A program made the position numbers and the translations under genes. The notes beneath the pieces are model-generated. The model was not told the origin of the DNA, made no database searches, and saw only the letters and a program-made list of their open reading frames with translations. From positions 1 to 7,715 of the forward strand of contig JAGVJW010000175.1 in assembly GCA_020050895.1 (NCBI GenBank): a DNA stretch of 7,715 nucleotides, written 5' to 3'. The stretch's first letter is position 1, and the number at the start of each line of letters is the position of its first letter. Below are positions 1 to 7,337 of this stretch, piece after piece. The stretch is from a bacterium (GTDB taxonomy: Bacteria; Bacteroidota; Ignavibacteria; Kapaibacteriales; Kapaibacteriaceae).

Positions 1-1
1 C

Positions 2-232
2 ATTGTTTCCGGCGGTGGGGGTGGTCCATTGCAGGCGATAGCTTGCGGGTCCGACAAAAAGTTCGCCGACGAATACAACGGCGATGTACATCGCCCCTTT
101 CATTATTGTGTTTTGGAGAGATCGGGGAAAATGTTGTCGGTGCACATGGTCCCACTTGCGAAATCAATGGCCGTTGCCGACAGTGTTTCAATCGGAACCA
201 TGCCTGAGCTGTTCACATCGGGCACTGACTAG
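2..232 (+). CDS. C-terminal fragment of a putative calcineurin-like metallophosphoesterase (5' end outside window)
   Basis: An open frame enters from the left edge and ends at TAG 230-232, immediately followed by an in-frame TGA. The visible 76 residues begin I-V-S-G followed by a glycine run (GGGGG), and about 25 residues later comes F-H-Y, then a short beta-type stretch (CVLERSGKMLSVHMV). A glycine-rich 'GGGG' loop, then 'HY' and a closing strand, is how purple-acid-phosphatase-like and other calcineurin-like phosphoesterases commonly end. The metal-binding D-x-H, GD and GNH motifs would lie upstream of the window and cannot be checked. Such enzymes hydrolyse phosphomonoesters or diesters with a two-metal centre. 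An internal TTG at position 29 could be mistaken for a start, but the frame is open to the edge and the family resemblance begins before it. The family call is moderate. That this is a gene tail rather than chance is supported by the motif order and by the next gene starting 63 bases on. Confidence 0.5.
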   Translation: MVSGGGGGPLQAIACGSDKKFADEYNGDVHRPFHYCVLERSGKMLSVHMVPLAKSMAVADSVSIGTMPELFTSGTD

Positions 233-295
233 TGAAAAGGCGATGAAATTTCGTTCATGCGGTGTATTGTCGGCTGCCTGCGATGTTCGTAGTCA

Positions 296-1534
296 ATGAA
301 TCAGATTGCGTTATTATTTAGAGGCATACTAAAGCAGCCGGCCCGGGGTAATTACAGAAGTATTGCCCAAGTGGCAGGGGGCAATACCACGGTTAGATTC
401 GATAATCGGCTCTATGCAATGGATCTGGCACGCTTTTTAGCCATGGTATTCATGATGCAGGGTCATATACTCGATGCATTAGTTAGCAGCACAATTATTG
501 ATATCAACATATTTCCATGGAACCTTTGGAATCTTTGCCGCGGCTTTACTGCTCCGATATTCCTGATGGTAAGCGGCGCCGTCCATGCCTTTGCCACCAA
601 GCGCGATGAGAACGGTAACGTTCGAGCCGACATTGTTGCTAAGAGAATCAGATGGGGCTTAACTATTATCGGTATTGGTTACCTTCTTGTGTTCCCGGCT
701 GGCAGAGTGTGGGATTTGCCATTTGTGAGTGCAGGTGGGTGGAACGCATTTTTTGCTGTTAACATTCTTCAGTTGACCGGTGTAACGATTTTGTTATTTA
801 TTGTTACAATGTCATCTACCACCTCAGTTAAAACGATGGGCTTTAGAGCGTTGATAGTTTCGGCATTAATTGTTGCAGCAACACCTATTATACAATTCGG
901 CCAGGTATCATCGGTCCTACCTGGATGGTTCAGGGCATATTTAACTTCTGCCGAAGGTTCAATTTTTCCGGTATTTCCGTTTAGTGCCTTTCTCTTTCTT
1001 GGTTTAGCAATTGGTTGTAGGCTGCATTCGGTTCCTTCGGAACGAAGGGATGCAGTACTTAAGAAGTATGGGTGGAGAGTTGGTATTGCTGTTGCGTTAT
1101 TCGCCGTTGTGCTTCAAGGTGTACTCCTTGCATCGGGAGTTTCCAACGACATTCTGGAGCACCAGATGAGCATCATACTCTTTTTGAGGCGCGCAGGTGT
1201 TGTGATGATTTTCTTTAGCATCTGTGTTTCGATACTTGAATACACATATCAATTTCGACAATGGTACTCGTTGTTTGGAACGAAATCGCTATACATTTAT
1301 GCAATTCACCTTTTACTTTTATTTGGAACACCGTGGACAGAAGGGATTGGAAGAACTCATTACCGATCTCTTGACCTGCTCGAGGGGATTGCAATTGCCA
1401 TGGGTATCATGTTTTTGACCTTGTCGGTAGCCTGGCTGATTGATTGGTATGCCAGGCAGACGTGGGCCTTCCGTGCAAGAACAGCCCTCCTCTATGTTGG
1501 AACTACAACACTTGTGTACCTACTAATTTTATAA
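296..1534 (+). CDS. DUF1624 / heparan-alpha-glucosaminide N-acetyltransferase-like multi-pass membrane protein
   Basis: This 412-residue protein has roughly ten or eleven hydrophobic membrane segments, from about residue 43 to the C-terminus. Several features match the bacterial HGSNAT_cat/DUF1624 family: R38 and D43-x-x-R46 ahead of the first segment with H57 near its end; the stretch GFTAPIFLMVSGA (83-95); the ILQLTGV stretch near 157; FPVFPFSAFLFLGLAIG (224-240); and a late SLYIYAIH segment with H338. Family members are thought to move acyl groups across the inner membrane onto sugars, but the substrate here cannot be told. The related acyltransferase-3 and DUF418 families are alternatives. 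ATG 296 is the earliest possible start, because an in-frame TAG lies at 290-292. No clear ribosome binding site is visible. ATG 419 (M42) would remove the conserved R38, so the longer form is preferred. The family usually has D-x-x-R-G, whereas here the glycine is F47. The next gene starts 27 bases downstream, so co-transcription with it is possible. Confidence 0.75.
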   Translation: MNQIALLFRGILKQPARGNYRSIAQVAGGNTTVRFDNRLYAMDLARFLAMVFMMQGHILDALVSSTIIDINIFPWNLWNLCRGFTAPIFLMVSGAVHAFATKRDENGNVRADIVAKRIRWGLTIIGIGYLLVFPAGRVWDLPFVSAGGWNAFFAVNILQLTGVTILLFIVTMSSTTSVKTMGFRALIVSALIVAATPIIQFGQVSSVLPGWFRAYLTSAEGSIFPVFPFSAFLFLGLAIGCRLHSVPSERRDAVLKKYGWRVGIAVALFAVVLQGVLLASGVSNDILEHQMSIILFLRRAGVVMIFFSICVSILEYTYQFRQWYSLFGTKSLYIYAIHLLLLFGTPWTEGIGRTHYRSLDLLEGIAIAMGIMFLTLSVAWLIDWYARQTWAFRARTALLYVGTTTLVYLLIL

Positions 1535-1550
1535 TTTCACAGCCTACCTT

Positions 1551-1558
1551 AAAAGGGG
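1551..1558 (+). promoter_or_regulatory. Likely ribosome binding site of the outer-membrane barrel gene
   Basis: The purine run AAAAGGGG ends three bases before ATG 1562. Counted from the AAGG core, the spacing is five bases. It is the clearest Shine-Dalgarno-like sequence on the plus strand of the window and supports ATG 1562 as the start. Confidence 0.5.
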
Positions 1559-1561
1559 CTT

Positions 1562-2647
1562 ATGGGCTGGGTGCGTTGCGTATTCGGGACACTGGCAGCA
1601 TCAATCATTGTCTTTATCATAGGCCAGCCATTTGCAATGGCTCAGGCAGACTCATGCCTTCCGTGTAAAATTCCATGTGCCCGACCTCAGGATAAATCAT
1701 TTTCTGTTCGATTAACAGGCGGCCGGACAGACCCGAACCGACAGTTTATGAGCGTTGTACGCGATACCACAGTCGTTGCGTCGGAGACTGTCCAATCCGT
1801 CCGGCTATTCTTTCTTGACGACGGAGTGTGTCGGGACACATCTATTCAAATCGATCATATCGATGCATTTGTGATGGGCGTTACCTTAGGGAAGGTTCCG
1901 CCTTTGTATGTACCGGTGAAGCCAGTACGCGAGTACATGAAAAGCACAGACCCTAAGGCAGACCTTAATTACTTTGAAGTAAGCGGATTCCTTGCCTATG
2001 CAGGTAAGGACGAGTCGACGGAATCTCCCCAGCAGATAGGTATTAACTATGTTTATTATGGTGCTGGTGTGCTTATTGCTCCTTTTGGCAGTCTTCTGGG
2101 TGATAAGATTTCCTTAGGGCTGGGTGCGAGCGGTTTGTTTGAGGGGGGGAGGCTGCGTATTCCCGCACTTGGACAGCTGCGGTACACATTTGCCTCGACA
2201 AGAGTTGAAAATAGCGTCAGATACATTCCTTCGAATTGTCAGTTCCAGTGCGAAAGCTCAGCAGTCGAATCAGTAAAACTTGATTCGTCGTACCAGAAGC
2301 GTCCGGGACCAGATGAGGTCGACTCGTCGGCAGTTATGGTTATGGAGCGTGTAGCTGTAAGAGATTCACTTGCTCCCTTTCTATATGCCGAGGGTGGCAT
2401 CATCTTCGATGGAGGTTTCGAAGGGTCGGGTTCGGAACCATCGGTGAACCCCGAAGATTACTCACAATATTTACTTGGTGCTGGTGCCGGTATTCCTATC
2501 ATCCCCGCTCTGAATGTTAGCCTCGGTTATCGGATGATGAGGTTGAATTTGAGAACGCCCTGTGAAAATTGCGAAAATATTTTTCAGGTAAACACAAACA
2601 TTGTGCATAGCGTTCTGTTGCGAGTTGCACTGCATCTTGATTGGTGA
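1562..2647 (+). CDS. Exported outer-membrane beta-barrel protein, family not recognised
   Basis: This 361-residue protein starts with a signal peptide: R5, a hydrophobic core at about 7-22, and likely cleavage after AMA (27) or AQA (29). The mature part alternates short hydrophobic/glycine strands with polar loops, for example INYVYYGAGVLIAPFG (161-176), KISLGLGASGLF (182-193), YLLGAGAGIPIIPALNVSLGYRM (303-325), and a last strand ending L-H-L-D-W. A C-terminal aromatic residue on an amphipathic strand is the usual recognition signal for outer-membrane barrel insertion. Residues 30-145 and about 211-265 are more polar and may form an N-terminal extension and a large loop. The mature protein has eight cysteines, mostly in close pairs (C32/C35/C39, C226/C230, C334/C337), which suggests disulfides. 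The gene is first of a tight three-gene set, with the downstream lipoprotein starting five bases after its stop. It could be a pore or a structural anchor. No specific function can be assigned. Confidence 0.7.
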   Translation: MGWVRCVFGTLAASIIVFIIGQPFAMAQADSCLPCKIPCARPQDKSFSVRLTGGRTDPNRQFMSVVRDTTVVASETVQSVRLFFLDDGVCRDTSIQIDHIDAFVMGVTLGKVPPLYVPVKPVREYMKSTDPKADLNYFEVSGFLAYAGKDESTESPQQIGINYVYYGAGVLIAPFGSLLGDKISLGLGASGLFEGGRLRIPALGQLRYTFASTRVENSVRYIPSNCQFQCESSAVESVKLDSSYQKRPGPDEVDSSAVMVMERVAVRDSLAPFLYAEGGIIFDGGFEGSGSEPSVNPEDYSQYLLGAGAGIPIIPALNVSLGYRMMRLNLRTPCENCENIFQVNTNIVHSVLLRVALHLDW

Positions 2648-2652
2648 ACATC

Positions 2653-4590
2653 ATGAAGCGAATCCTGATAGTATTTGCAATTGTTACGGTATTAAGTGCA
2701 TGCCAGGAAGCAACGCAACCATCAGATCTTACGGCAACACGAACAGTGTCCGTCGAAGTTAGAAATGATCAGCGTGAGCCAGTAGCTGATGCCGACATCT
2801 CATGGCTGAAATATACAGGCAAGCTGGCTCCAATGTCCGGTCAAGGATTAACGGGTAAGGATGGCTTTTCTCGTTTTGTAATTCCAAACGTTGCAACGAA
2901 ACGTGATTCGATACGGCTTACAATCAAACCTCCCAACAGAGAACCATATAGCGGCATCAGTGCTCAGTCGTTTGATATTTCAATATGTAACGATACGGCG
3001 GTATCACTGAGTTTGTCCAAGCAGATTGGCTGTGGAACAACTACAATCGCCGATACGATAATCATGGAGGCATGCCCCGAAACAGGGCAGGTAGTTGCAA
3101 CGGAATGCCGGTTTTATTCTTCCGATTGTCCACCGGGATTGGTCTTCTCTGCAAGTCAAACTGCCTTTGAAGATATCAGCTTGAATATTGCACCTTCCGG
3201 AACTACATCATCGGCAGTGATGGTCTGCGCCAACTATTCACCCTCTGACATCGATCGGCCGATACAAGTCTTTGAAACATCACTCGAAGGTAGAGATCCA
3301 GCGTCAAATACGGTTCAGCTCAGGATTGCGTTAACAGTGATTGGACGTGTGAATTGTACTCCGTGCCCGTGTCCTGATTTTACAGACCAGTCCTACACAA
3401 CAAAGAAGATTTGTGTTGGCAGTGAATATGAGATAGTGATTCCTTTCGATTCTATTTCTAGTCCCATGCCTGGCGGATCCGATTGCGTGTATGAGTTTAT
3501 TCTCGAACAACCGGTCAATGATCCTTCATTCGAAGTGGCAGGATCAAATTCATTTATGGTTCGGGGTGGGCAAACACCTCTGGCTCAGACGATTAGGGTA
3601 AGGGGTACACAGACGGGCGACATCAAACGTTCATTGGTCTATAGCGTTTCAACGCGAAGGTCCAGTGGCGGCGCTGCCCAGTCTTGCGAATCACGTTATA
3701 TAACAAACGTTACAGTTCCGGTACAGGCAGGTACTTGCAGGGTTCAGCCCCTTATTGCAGATACGTTGAAAAAGTGTGTCTTCAGCGACTCTTCAACAAC
3801 CGATACTGTCTACCTGGTTAACGATGGCGATTGCGAAGTTGCATTTAGCGTCGATGTAGACCGACCAACATTTTCACTTTCGCAGTCGGGTACTGTAATC
3901 GTGGCGGCGAAAGACAGCATACCAATAATAATCCGATTTAACGCTTCTAAATTCGACTGGGATAACAATCCGGCATCGCCTTCGGGCTCACGCGGCGAAA
4001 AGCCGTTTATGGCAACGCTGAGAATACGCGGATGCGATACTGCCGACGTGCCGCTAAATGGAAGCGCATGGGTGATATGCAGCGCATTCAAATATCAATG
4101 CCTGCGACAGTTCCGTCCACCCAGCTATCCCGACGTCTACGCTGAAAGCATACAGCTCGTTGAAAATAAAACTGACATTATTTATCAAAATGACAATCAA
4201 ACTTTCAAGGTCTACGATATTTATATAGAAAACATTACGCTTGTTGGTGGTACCTACAGTGCCATCCTGGGCTCCGGAAAGGATAGAAACGGATTCAACT
4301 ATGGTCGGTTCTATAGCATTGCAACAGGATTCACTATTAATCCGGGTCAGTCTGTCTGCGACACGTATCCGGCTACAGCGCAGTCGATATGCAACAGCAT
4401 GAAGGCAGACCCGCAGATGGGCCAGAACCCAAGCGTGGCTTTGAAAGAAGGAGATGTAGTACTATTCGTGGAAGAAGCCGGACAACAATGCGCACTCATT
4501 TGGATTCAATCTATTGCTCCAGACCGGCCAGGGCCCAATTCACTCCCCGCAGTTTGTATCGAAATCTGTTATCCGGTGTTTACACTATGA
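2653..4590 (+). CDS. Large cysteine-rich lipoprotein with tandem Ig-like (ASH-type) domains
   Basis: From ATG 2653 the product is 645 residues and begins with a lipoprotein signal: K2/R3, a hydrophobic stretch, and the lipobox L14-S15-A16-C17, so C17 should be lipidated. TTG 2641 and GTG 2644 are in frame upstream, but they only add residues before an already complete signal and are rejected. After a short linker, about 31-122 looks like a carboxypeptidase-regulatory/Ig-like fold (repeating V-x-V strands and a T-G-K-D-G-F turn). About 125-235, 236-360 and 361-476 look like further beta-sandwich units. The one at 361-476 has the ASH/choice-of-anchor-D-like pattern of D-T-V-Y-L-V-N-D-G followed by strands. 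Residues 477-645 form a C-terminal region I do not recognise. The mature protein has 23 cysteines besides C17, including C235-T-P-C-P-C240. It lies five bases after the barrel gene and overlaps the next gene by four. Surface or periplasmic structural and binding roles are plausible. No catalytic motif is seen. Confidence 0.75.
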   Translation: MKRILIVFAIVTVLSACQEATQPSDLTATRTVSVEVRNDQREPVADADISWLKYTGKLAPMSGQGLTGKDGFSRFVIPNVATKRDSIRLTIKPPNREPYSGISAQSFDISICNDTAVSLSLSKQIGCGTTTIADTIIMEACPETGQVVATECRFYSSDCPPGLVFSASQTAFEDISLNIAPSGTTSSAVMVCANYSPSDIDRPIQVFETSLEGRDPASNTVQLRIALTVIGRVNCTPCPCPDFTDQSYTTKKICVGSEYEIVIPFDSISSPMPGGSDCVYEFILEQPVNDPSFEVAGSNSFMVRGGQTPLAQTIRVRGTQTGDIKRSLVYSVSTRRSSGGAAQSCESRYITNVTVPVQAGTCRVQPLIADTLKKCVFSDSSTTDTVYLVNDGDCEVAFSVDVDRPTFSLSQSGTVIVAAKDSIPIIIRFNASKFDWDNNPASPSGSRGEKPFMATLRIRGCDTADVPLNGSAWVICSAFKYQCLRQFRPPSYPDVYAESIQLVENKTDIIYQNDNQTFKVYDIYIENITLVGGTYSAILGSGKDRNGFNYGRFYSIATGFTINPGQSVCDTYPATAQSICNSMKADPQMGQNPSVALKEGDVVLFVEEAGQQCALIWIQSIAPDRPGPNSLPAVCIEICYPVFTL

Positions 4591-6674
4591 AGCAATGCAT
4601 GGCAATAGCAGTACTGCTGAATGTAATCTTCATGGATTCAACAGCACAGGATGCCGATCCCATGAAGGAAATAATCAGAGACGTGAATCTGAACGATGGT
4701 GCTGAAACGTATGCACTGTCATTCAGAACTTTAGATAAGGGGCTCGAAGCATGGATTACAATGGCTTCTGAAGTGGGAGATGTGGGATCGAGACTCTTAG
4801 CACGCTCAGAGTGCACTCCCGAGGGGTTTCGACAGCCCGTGATTGTTGATGATGAAGCGCTTAATGCTCGCACATCGCTGTATAATGGCGTTCCTACTTT
4901 CAATCCGTGCAATCCGAACGAAGCAGTCGTTGTGTCAGACAGAGCGGCATCAGGAACGTCGCGAAGGTCAAATGATCTTTACTTAGTTCAATACGACAAC
5001 AACAAGTGGACATCACATCGGATGTCTGTGAACTCATCTGGCTGGGATGATACGCCTGCTTTTGGAACCAATGGGAATACACTATACTTTTCATCGGACC
5101 GGCGCAACCCAGGTTCCGGAGCAGCCGACCTATTTGTTTCGAAACGCAATGGATCGGAATGGAGTGAACCTGTTCTGCTGTCGTCCATCTGCACAGATAG
5201 GCATCACGAAGCATCGCCTTTTGTGAGCCCCGACGGTCGGTTGTATTACTCAACAAATACACACGGCGATCAGGATATATGGTCGGTTGCATTGGATGCC
5301 GAATCGGGATTACCCGCGGGTGAACCTATAAAGTTGGAGATACCCGGAGTTAATGTTAAAGGAAGTGATGAATATCATCCCGTGATATCACCCGGAGGTA
5401 GCTGGCTGATTTTTTCATCCAACCGACTAACCGGAGTTCAGCATGGCGAATTCAGATTGTACTACAAGCGCTTGCCTCCTATCGTTCACACACTTAATCT
5501 GCGTGTAACTGCTCGCACAAAGATCCGCGATGTTCTGAAACAGAAATATTTTGGAAAGCTTGACTCGATATTCAACGTCCGCACAAGCATCGAAGTTCAG
5601 CACTTGCCATCGGTTGAACGCAGTGGATTGAATTCCGATGCCGATGGAAGAGCAGCAATTACAATATCATCTGCAAACATTGAAGGACCGTATGCTGATA
5701 CTAGAACACAGACGTTTGTGTTATCGGCTACGCCACATACTCCCGGATTCACTGGTGGTGTAGATACAGTTGTTATCGACGTTACGAATTGCACAGGCGA
5801 TTTTGATCATGTTCTATATCTCGACGATACAACATCACAATCGAAAAACTGCGAGTTCACCTTCCGAACCTTCAATGTTCCGTTCTTTGTAACAACATAT
5901 TGGTGTCCCACCACAAGAAAGTACAGAAAGTACACTCCATGCACTTCGCTGTTTGTCGACGATGTTAACTGCGAGACTTTAAGCCAGCCTGAGCACTGCA
6001 CAACTAACGAAGCCTATCAATACACCTTTGTCCCTGCCAAGCTCGTTAGATCTGCTCGGAGTGGAGAAAACTGTGTTAACTATGATGAATTCAACGAGAA
6101 CGGAGCGCAGTGGGCCGACGTGGTAGATGCAAACATTGAGCGAATGCGCGATGAAGTGAGTGCAGTATTAAATGAGCCATGTATTCAAGAGGCGATATCG
6201 CGGGGCAATGATATAGAGGTTACGTACATTGGAACAACGGACGATCGGTCCATTCATCCGAAATGTCAGTACACCGGATTGTCGCTCAACGAAATCAGAA
6301 AAATTGCACCTGACATCGACATCAATCCCGAAATAGCATCCTTTATCGAAAATGGGAAGCGATTCAACGGAGGTGGGTATGGTGGTAACGCCGGAGGTAA
6401 TCAACTGCTGAGTGACTTGCGATCTCTATATTTTGCTATTCTATTTGATAATGTTTGCAAGGAAACAATAACAACATATCGCAATCTGCGTAGTGCAGGA
6501 AGAATTAAGGTAGCATCTCGAGGTCAGGCTATTGATCAACGTGATTTGCCATACGAATTCAAACGCGCTGCCGGTGTCGATATACGCATCCCAAAGTTTG
6601 AGATGATCAGCAAAGGATTCGACGCCCATCCACACAGGACGATTCATTTATGCGAGGGCGGAACCTGTCGCTAG
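4587..6674 (+). CDS. Periplasmic PD40 beta-propeller protein with divergent C-terminal OmpA-like domain
   Basis: ATG 4587 overlaps the lipoprotein stop as ATGA, giving 695 residues that begin with a signal peptide (likely cleavage after S-T-A, residue 20). The frame is open back to 4389, but that extension lies inside the lipoprotein gene and lacks an export signal, so it is rejected. Residues about 98-295 carry four PD40/TolB-type propeller repeats about 54 residues apart, each of the form P-x-F/V/I-x-x-x-G-x-x-L-Y-F-S-S-x-R (SSDR, STNT, SSNR variants). Residues about 299-414 resemble a carboxypeptidase-regulatory/Ig-like domain. Residues about 476-670 contain a divergent OmpA-like domain: IEVTYIGTTD with D552, N605-x-x-L-S-x-x-R612, and a closing KRAAGVDI. 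The two residues used by OmpA domains to bind the diaminopimelate of peptidoglycan (the D of TD and the R of LSxxR) are both present. PD40, regulatory domain and OmpA in this order occur in Bacteroidota envelope proteins, including PorE of type IX secretion. No TPR region is seen. Fifteen cysteines are in the mature protein, mostly after residue 400. Confidence 0.8.
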   Translation: MKQCMAIAVLLNVIFMDSTAQDADPMKEIIRDVNLNDGAETYALSFRTLDKGLEAWITMASEVGDVGSRLLARSECTPEGFRQPVIVDDEALNARTSLYNGVPTFNPCNPNEAVVVSDRAASGTSRRSNDLYLVQYDNNKWTSHRMSVNSSGWDDTPAFGTNGNTLYFSSDRRNPGSGAADLFVSKRNGSEWSEPVLLSSICTDRHHEASPFVSPDGRLYYSTNTHGDQDIWSVALDAESGLPAGEPIKLEIPGVNVKGSDEYHPVISPGGSWLIFSSNRLTGVQHGEFRLYYKRLPPIVHTLNLRVTARTKIRDVLKQKYFGKLDSIFNVRTSIEVQHLPSVERSGLNSDADGRAAITISSANIEGPYADTRTQTFVLSATPHTPGFTGGVDTVVIDVTNCTGDFDHVLYLDDTTSQSKNCEFTFRTFNVPFFVTTYWCPTTRKYRKYTPCTSLFVDDVNCETLSQPEHCTTNEAYQYTFVPAKLVRSARSGENCVNYDEFNENGAQWADVVDANIERMRDEVSAVLNEPCIQEAISRGNDIEVTYIGTTDDRSIHPKCQYTGLSLNEIRKIAPDIDINPEIASFIENGKRFNGGGYGGNAGGNQLLSDLRSLYFAILFDNVCKETITTYRNLRSAGRIKVASRGQAIDQRDLPYEFKRAAGVDIRIPKFEMISKGFDAHPHRTIHLCEGGTCR

Positions 6675-7336
6675 GAAGTTGTAAGACCCTTTGCAAGCTT
6701 AGCCTCAAGTCGCTCCTGCAAAACCTCTCGTGCCTGTCGAGATAGCAAACCAAGTCCGATTATACTTTGCCGAAGTGTGAATGCCTTGTCGAGCGGAAAC
6801 CCTTGTGCGTCCAATACCCACGACAAAAAGATGCCATCGGAAAATCCGGATTCAAGTAACGCGAATGATTTCGCATCAACCTTGTTAAACCAGCCTGCGG
6901 CAACAAGGTCCGATGTAAGTCTGGCTCCCAGTTCTTTGAGAAACGTACGTGTTTTGTTAATACGCTCGAGAAACAGCGGGTTATCGGTACGAAGCGCATG
7001 TGCCCAGAACTCGAGGATTAAGGGGGCTTGATCTGCCCGGCTTTGATAAAATTCAACAGCGCTATCGCGAATAGCATCTACCTTCGACAATGCATCCTGT
7101 GCTGCATTAACACGCTGAGTGATAACGGTTTCGTAATCACTCATCCATGCATCATACACTGCAAGAAATAATTCCTCTTTTGTGCGGAAGTACTCATAAA
7201 TGGTGCCCTTGCCAATATCGGCTGCGTTGGCAATCTCTTGCATTTTCGATTCATTGTATCCTTTTTTAGAAAATACATCGGCTGCATACCGGATAATATC
7301 CTGGCGTTTAGCGGATTTGTTCACGGAAGCTGACAT
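6671..7336 (-). CDS. TetR/AcrR-family transcriptional repressor
   Basis: This 221-residue protein has the typical TetR layout. The N-terminal three-helix DNA-binding domain covers about residues 8-55: RQDIIRYAADVFSKKGY, then helix-turn-helix residues M32-F50 with A-D-I-G-K-G-T-I-Y-E-Y-F and the following T-K-E-E-L-F. An all-helical ligand-binding and dimerisation domain follows to about residue 210. The ligand cannot be predicted from the sequence. Proteins of this family usually repress their own operon or a neighbour until a small hydrophobic ligand binds. The start ATG lies one base after the transaldolase stop (TGA-T-ATG) and has a Shine-Dalgarno-like site, so the two genes are very likely co-transcribed with the regulator last. 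The 3' end runs into the convergent PD40/OmpA gene, and the stop codons share CTAG 6671-6674. No efflux pump or enzyme operon typical of TetR targets is visible in the window. Confidence 0.9.
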   Translation of the reverse strand: MSASVNKSAKRQDIIRYAADVFSKKGYNESKMQEIANAADIGKGTIYEYFRTKEELFLAVYDAWMSDYETVITQRVNAAQDALSKVDAIRDSAVEFYQSRADQAPLILEFWAHALRTDNPLFLERINKTRTFLKELGARLTSDLVAAGWFNKVDAKSFALLESGFSDGIFLSWVLDAQGFPLDKAFTLRQSIIGLGLLSRQAREVLQERLEAKLAKGLTTS

Positions 7337-7337
7337 A

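Noticed and set aside
243..258. Small inverted repeat ATGAA / TTCAT between the first two genes
   Set aside because: A five-base AT-rich stem without a U tract is expected by chance and does not support a terminator.
84..299. 71-codon plus-strand open frame overlapping the first gene tail
   Set aside because: It is in a different frame from the phosphoesterase-like tail and shows no family resemblance.
1512..1535. Possible promoter before the barrel gene (TATAAT at 1530-1535; TAATTTT at 1524-1530 like a Bacteroidota -7 element)
   Set aside because: The only -35-like sequence (TTGTGT 1512-1517) is 12 bases from TATAAT, too close, and the -33 TTTG element is not convincing. An AT-rich gene end explains the matches.
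2641..2652. TTG or GTG start for the lipoprotein upstream of ATG 2653
   Set aside because: It adds only four or fewer residues and overlaps the barrel gene's stop; ATG 2653 begins a canonical lipoprotein signal.
3810..4091. 93-codon minus-strand open frame
   Set aside because: It is a shadow of the lipoprotein's Ig-like domain, with no signal, motif or ribosome binding site.
4389..4586. N-terminal extension of the PD40/OmpA reading frame by 66 residues
   Set aside because: It lies wholly inside the lipoprotein gene in another frame, is rich in Arg/Pro without an export signal, and the ATGA-coupled ATG 4587 starts a proper signal peptide.
4900..5292. 130-codon minus-strand open frame
   Set aside because: It is antisense to the PD40 propeller region, which has clear repeats; its translation has no recognisable motif or plausible start context.
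6777..7031. 84-codon plus-strand open frame
   Set aside because: It is antisense to the well-supported TetR-family gene and its translation looks random and serine-rich.
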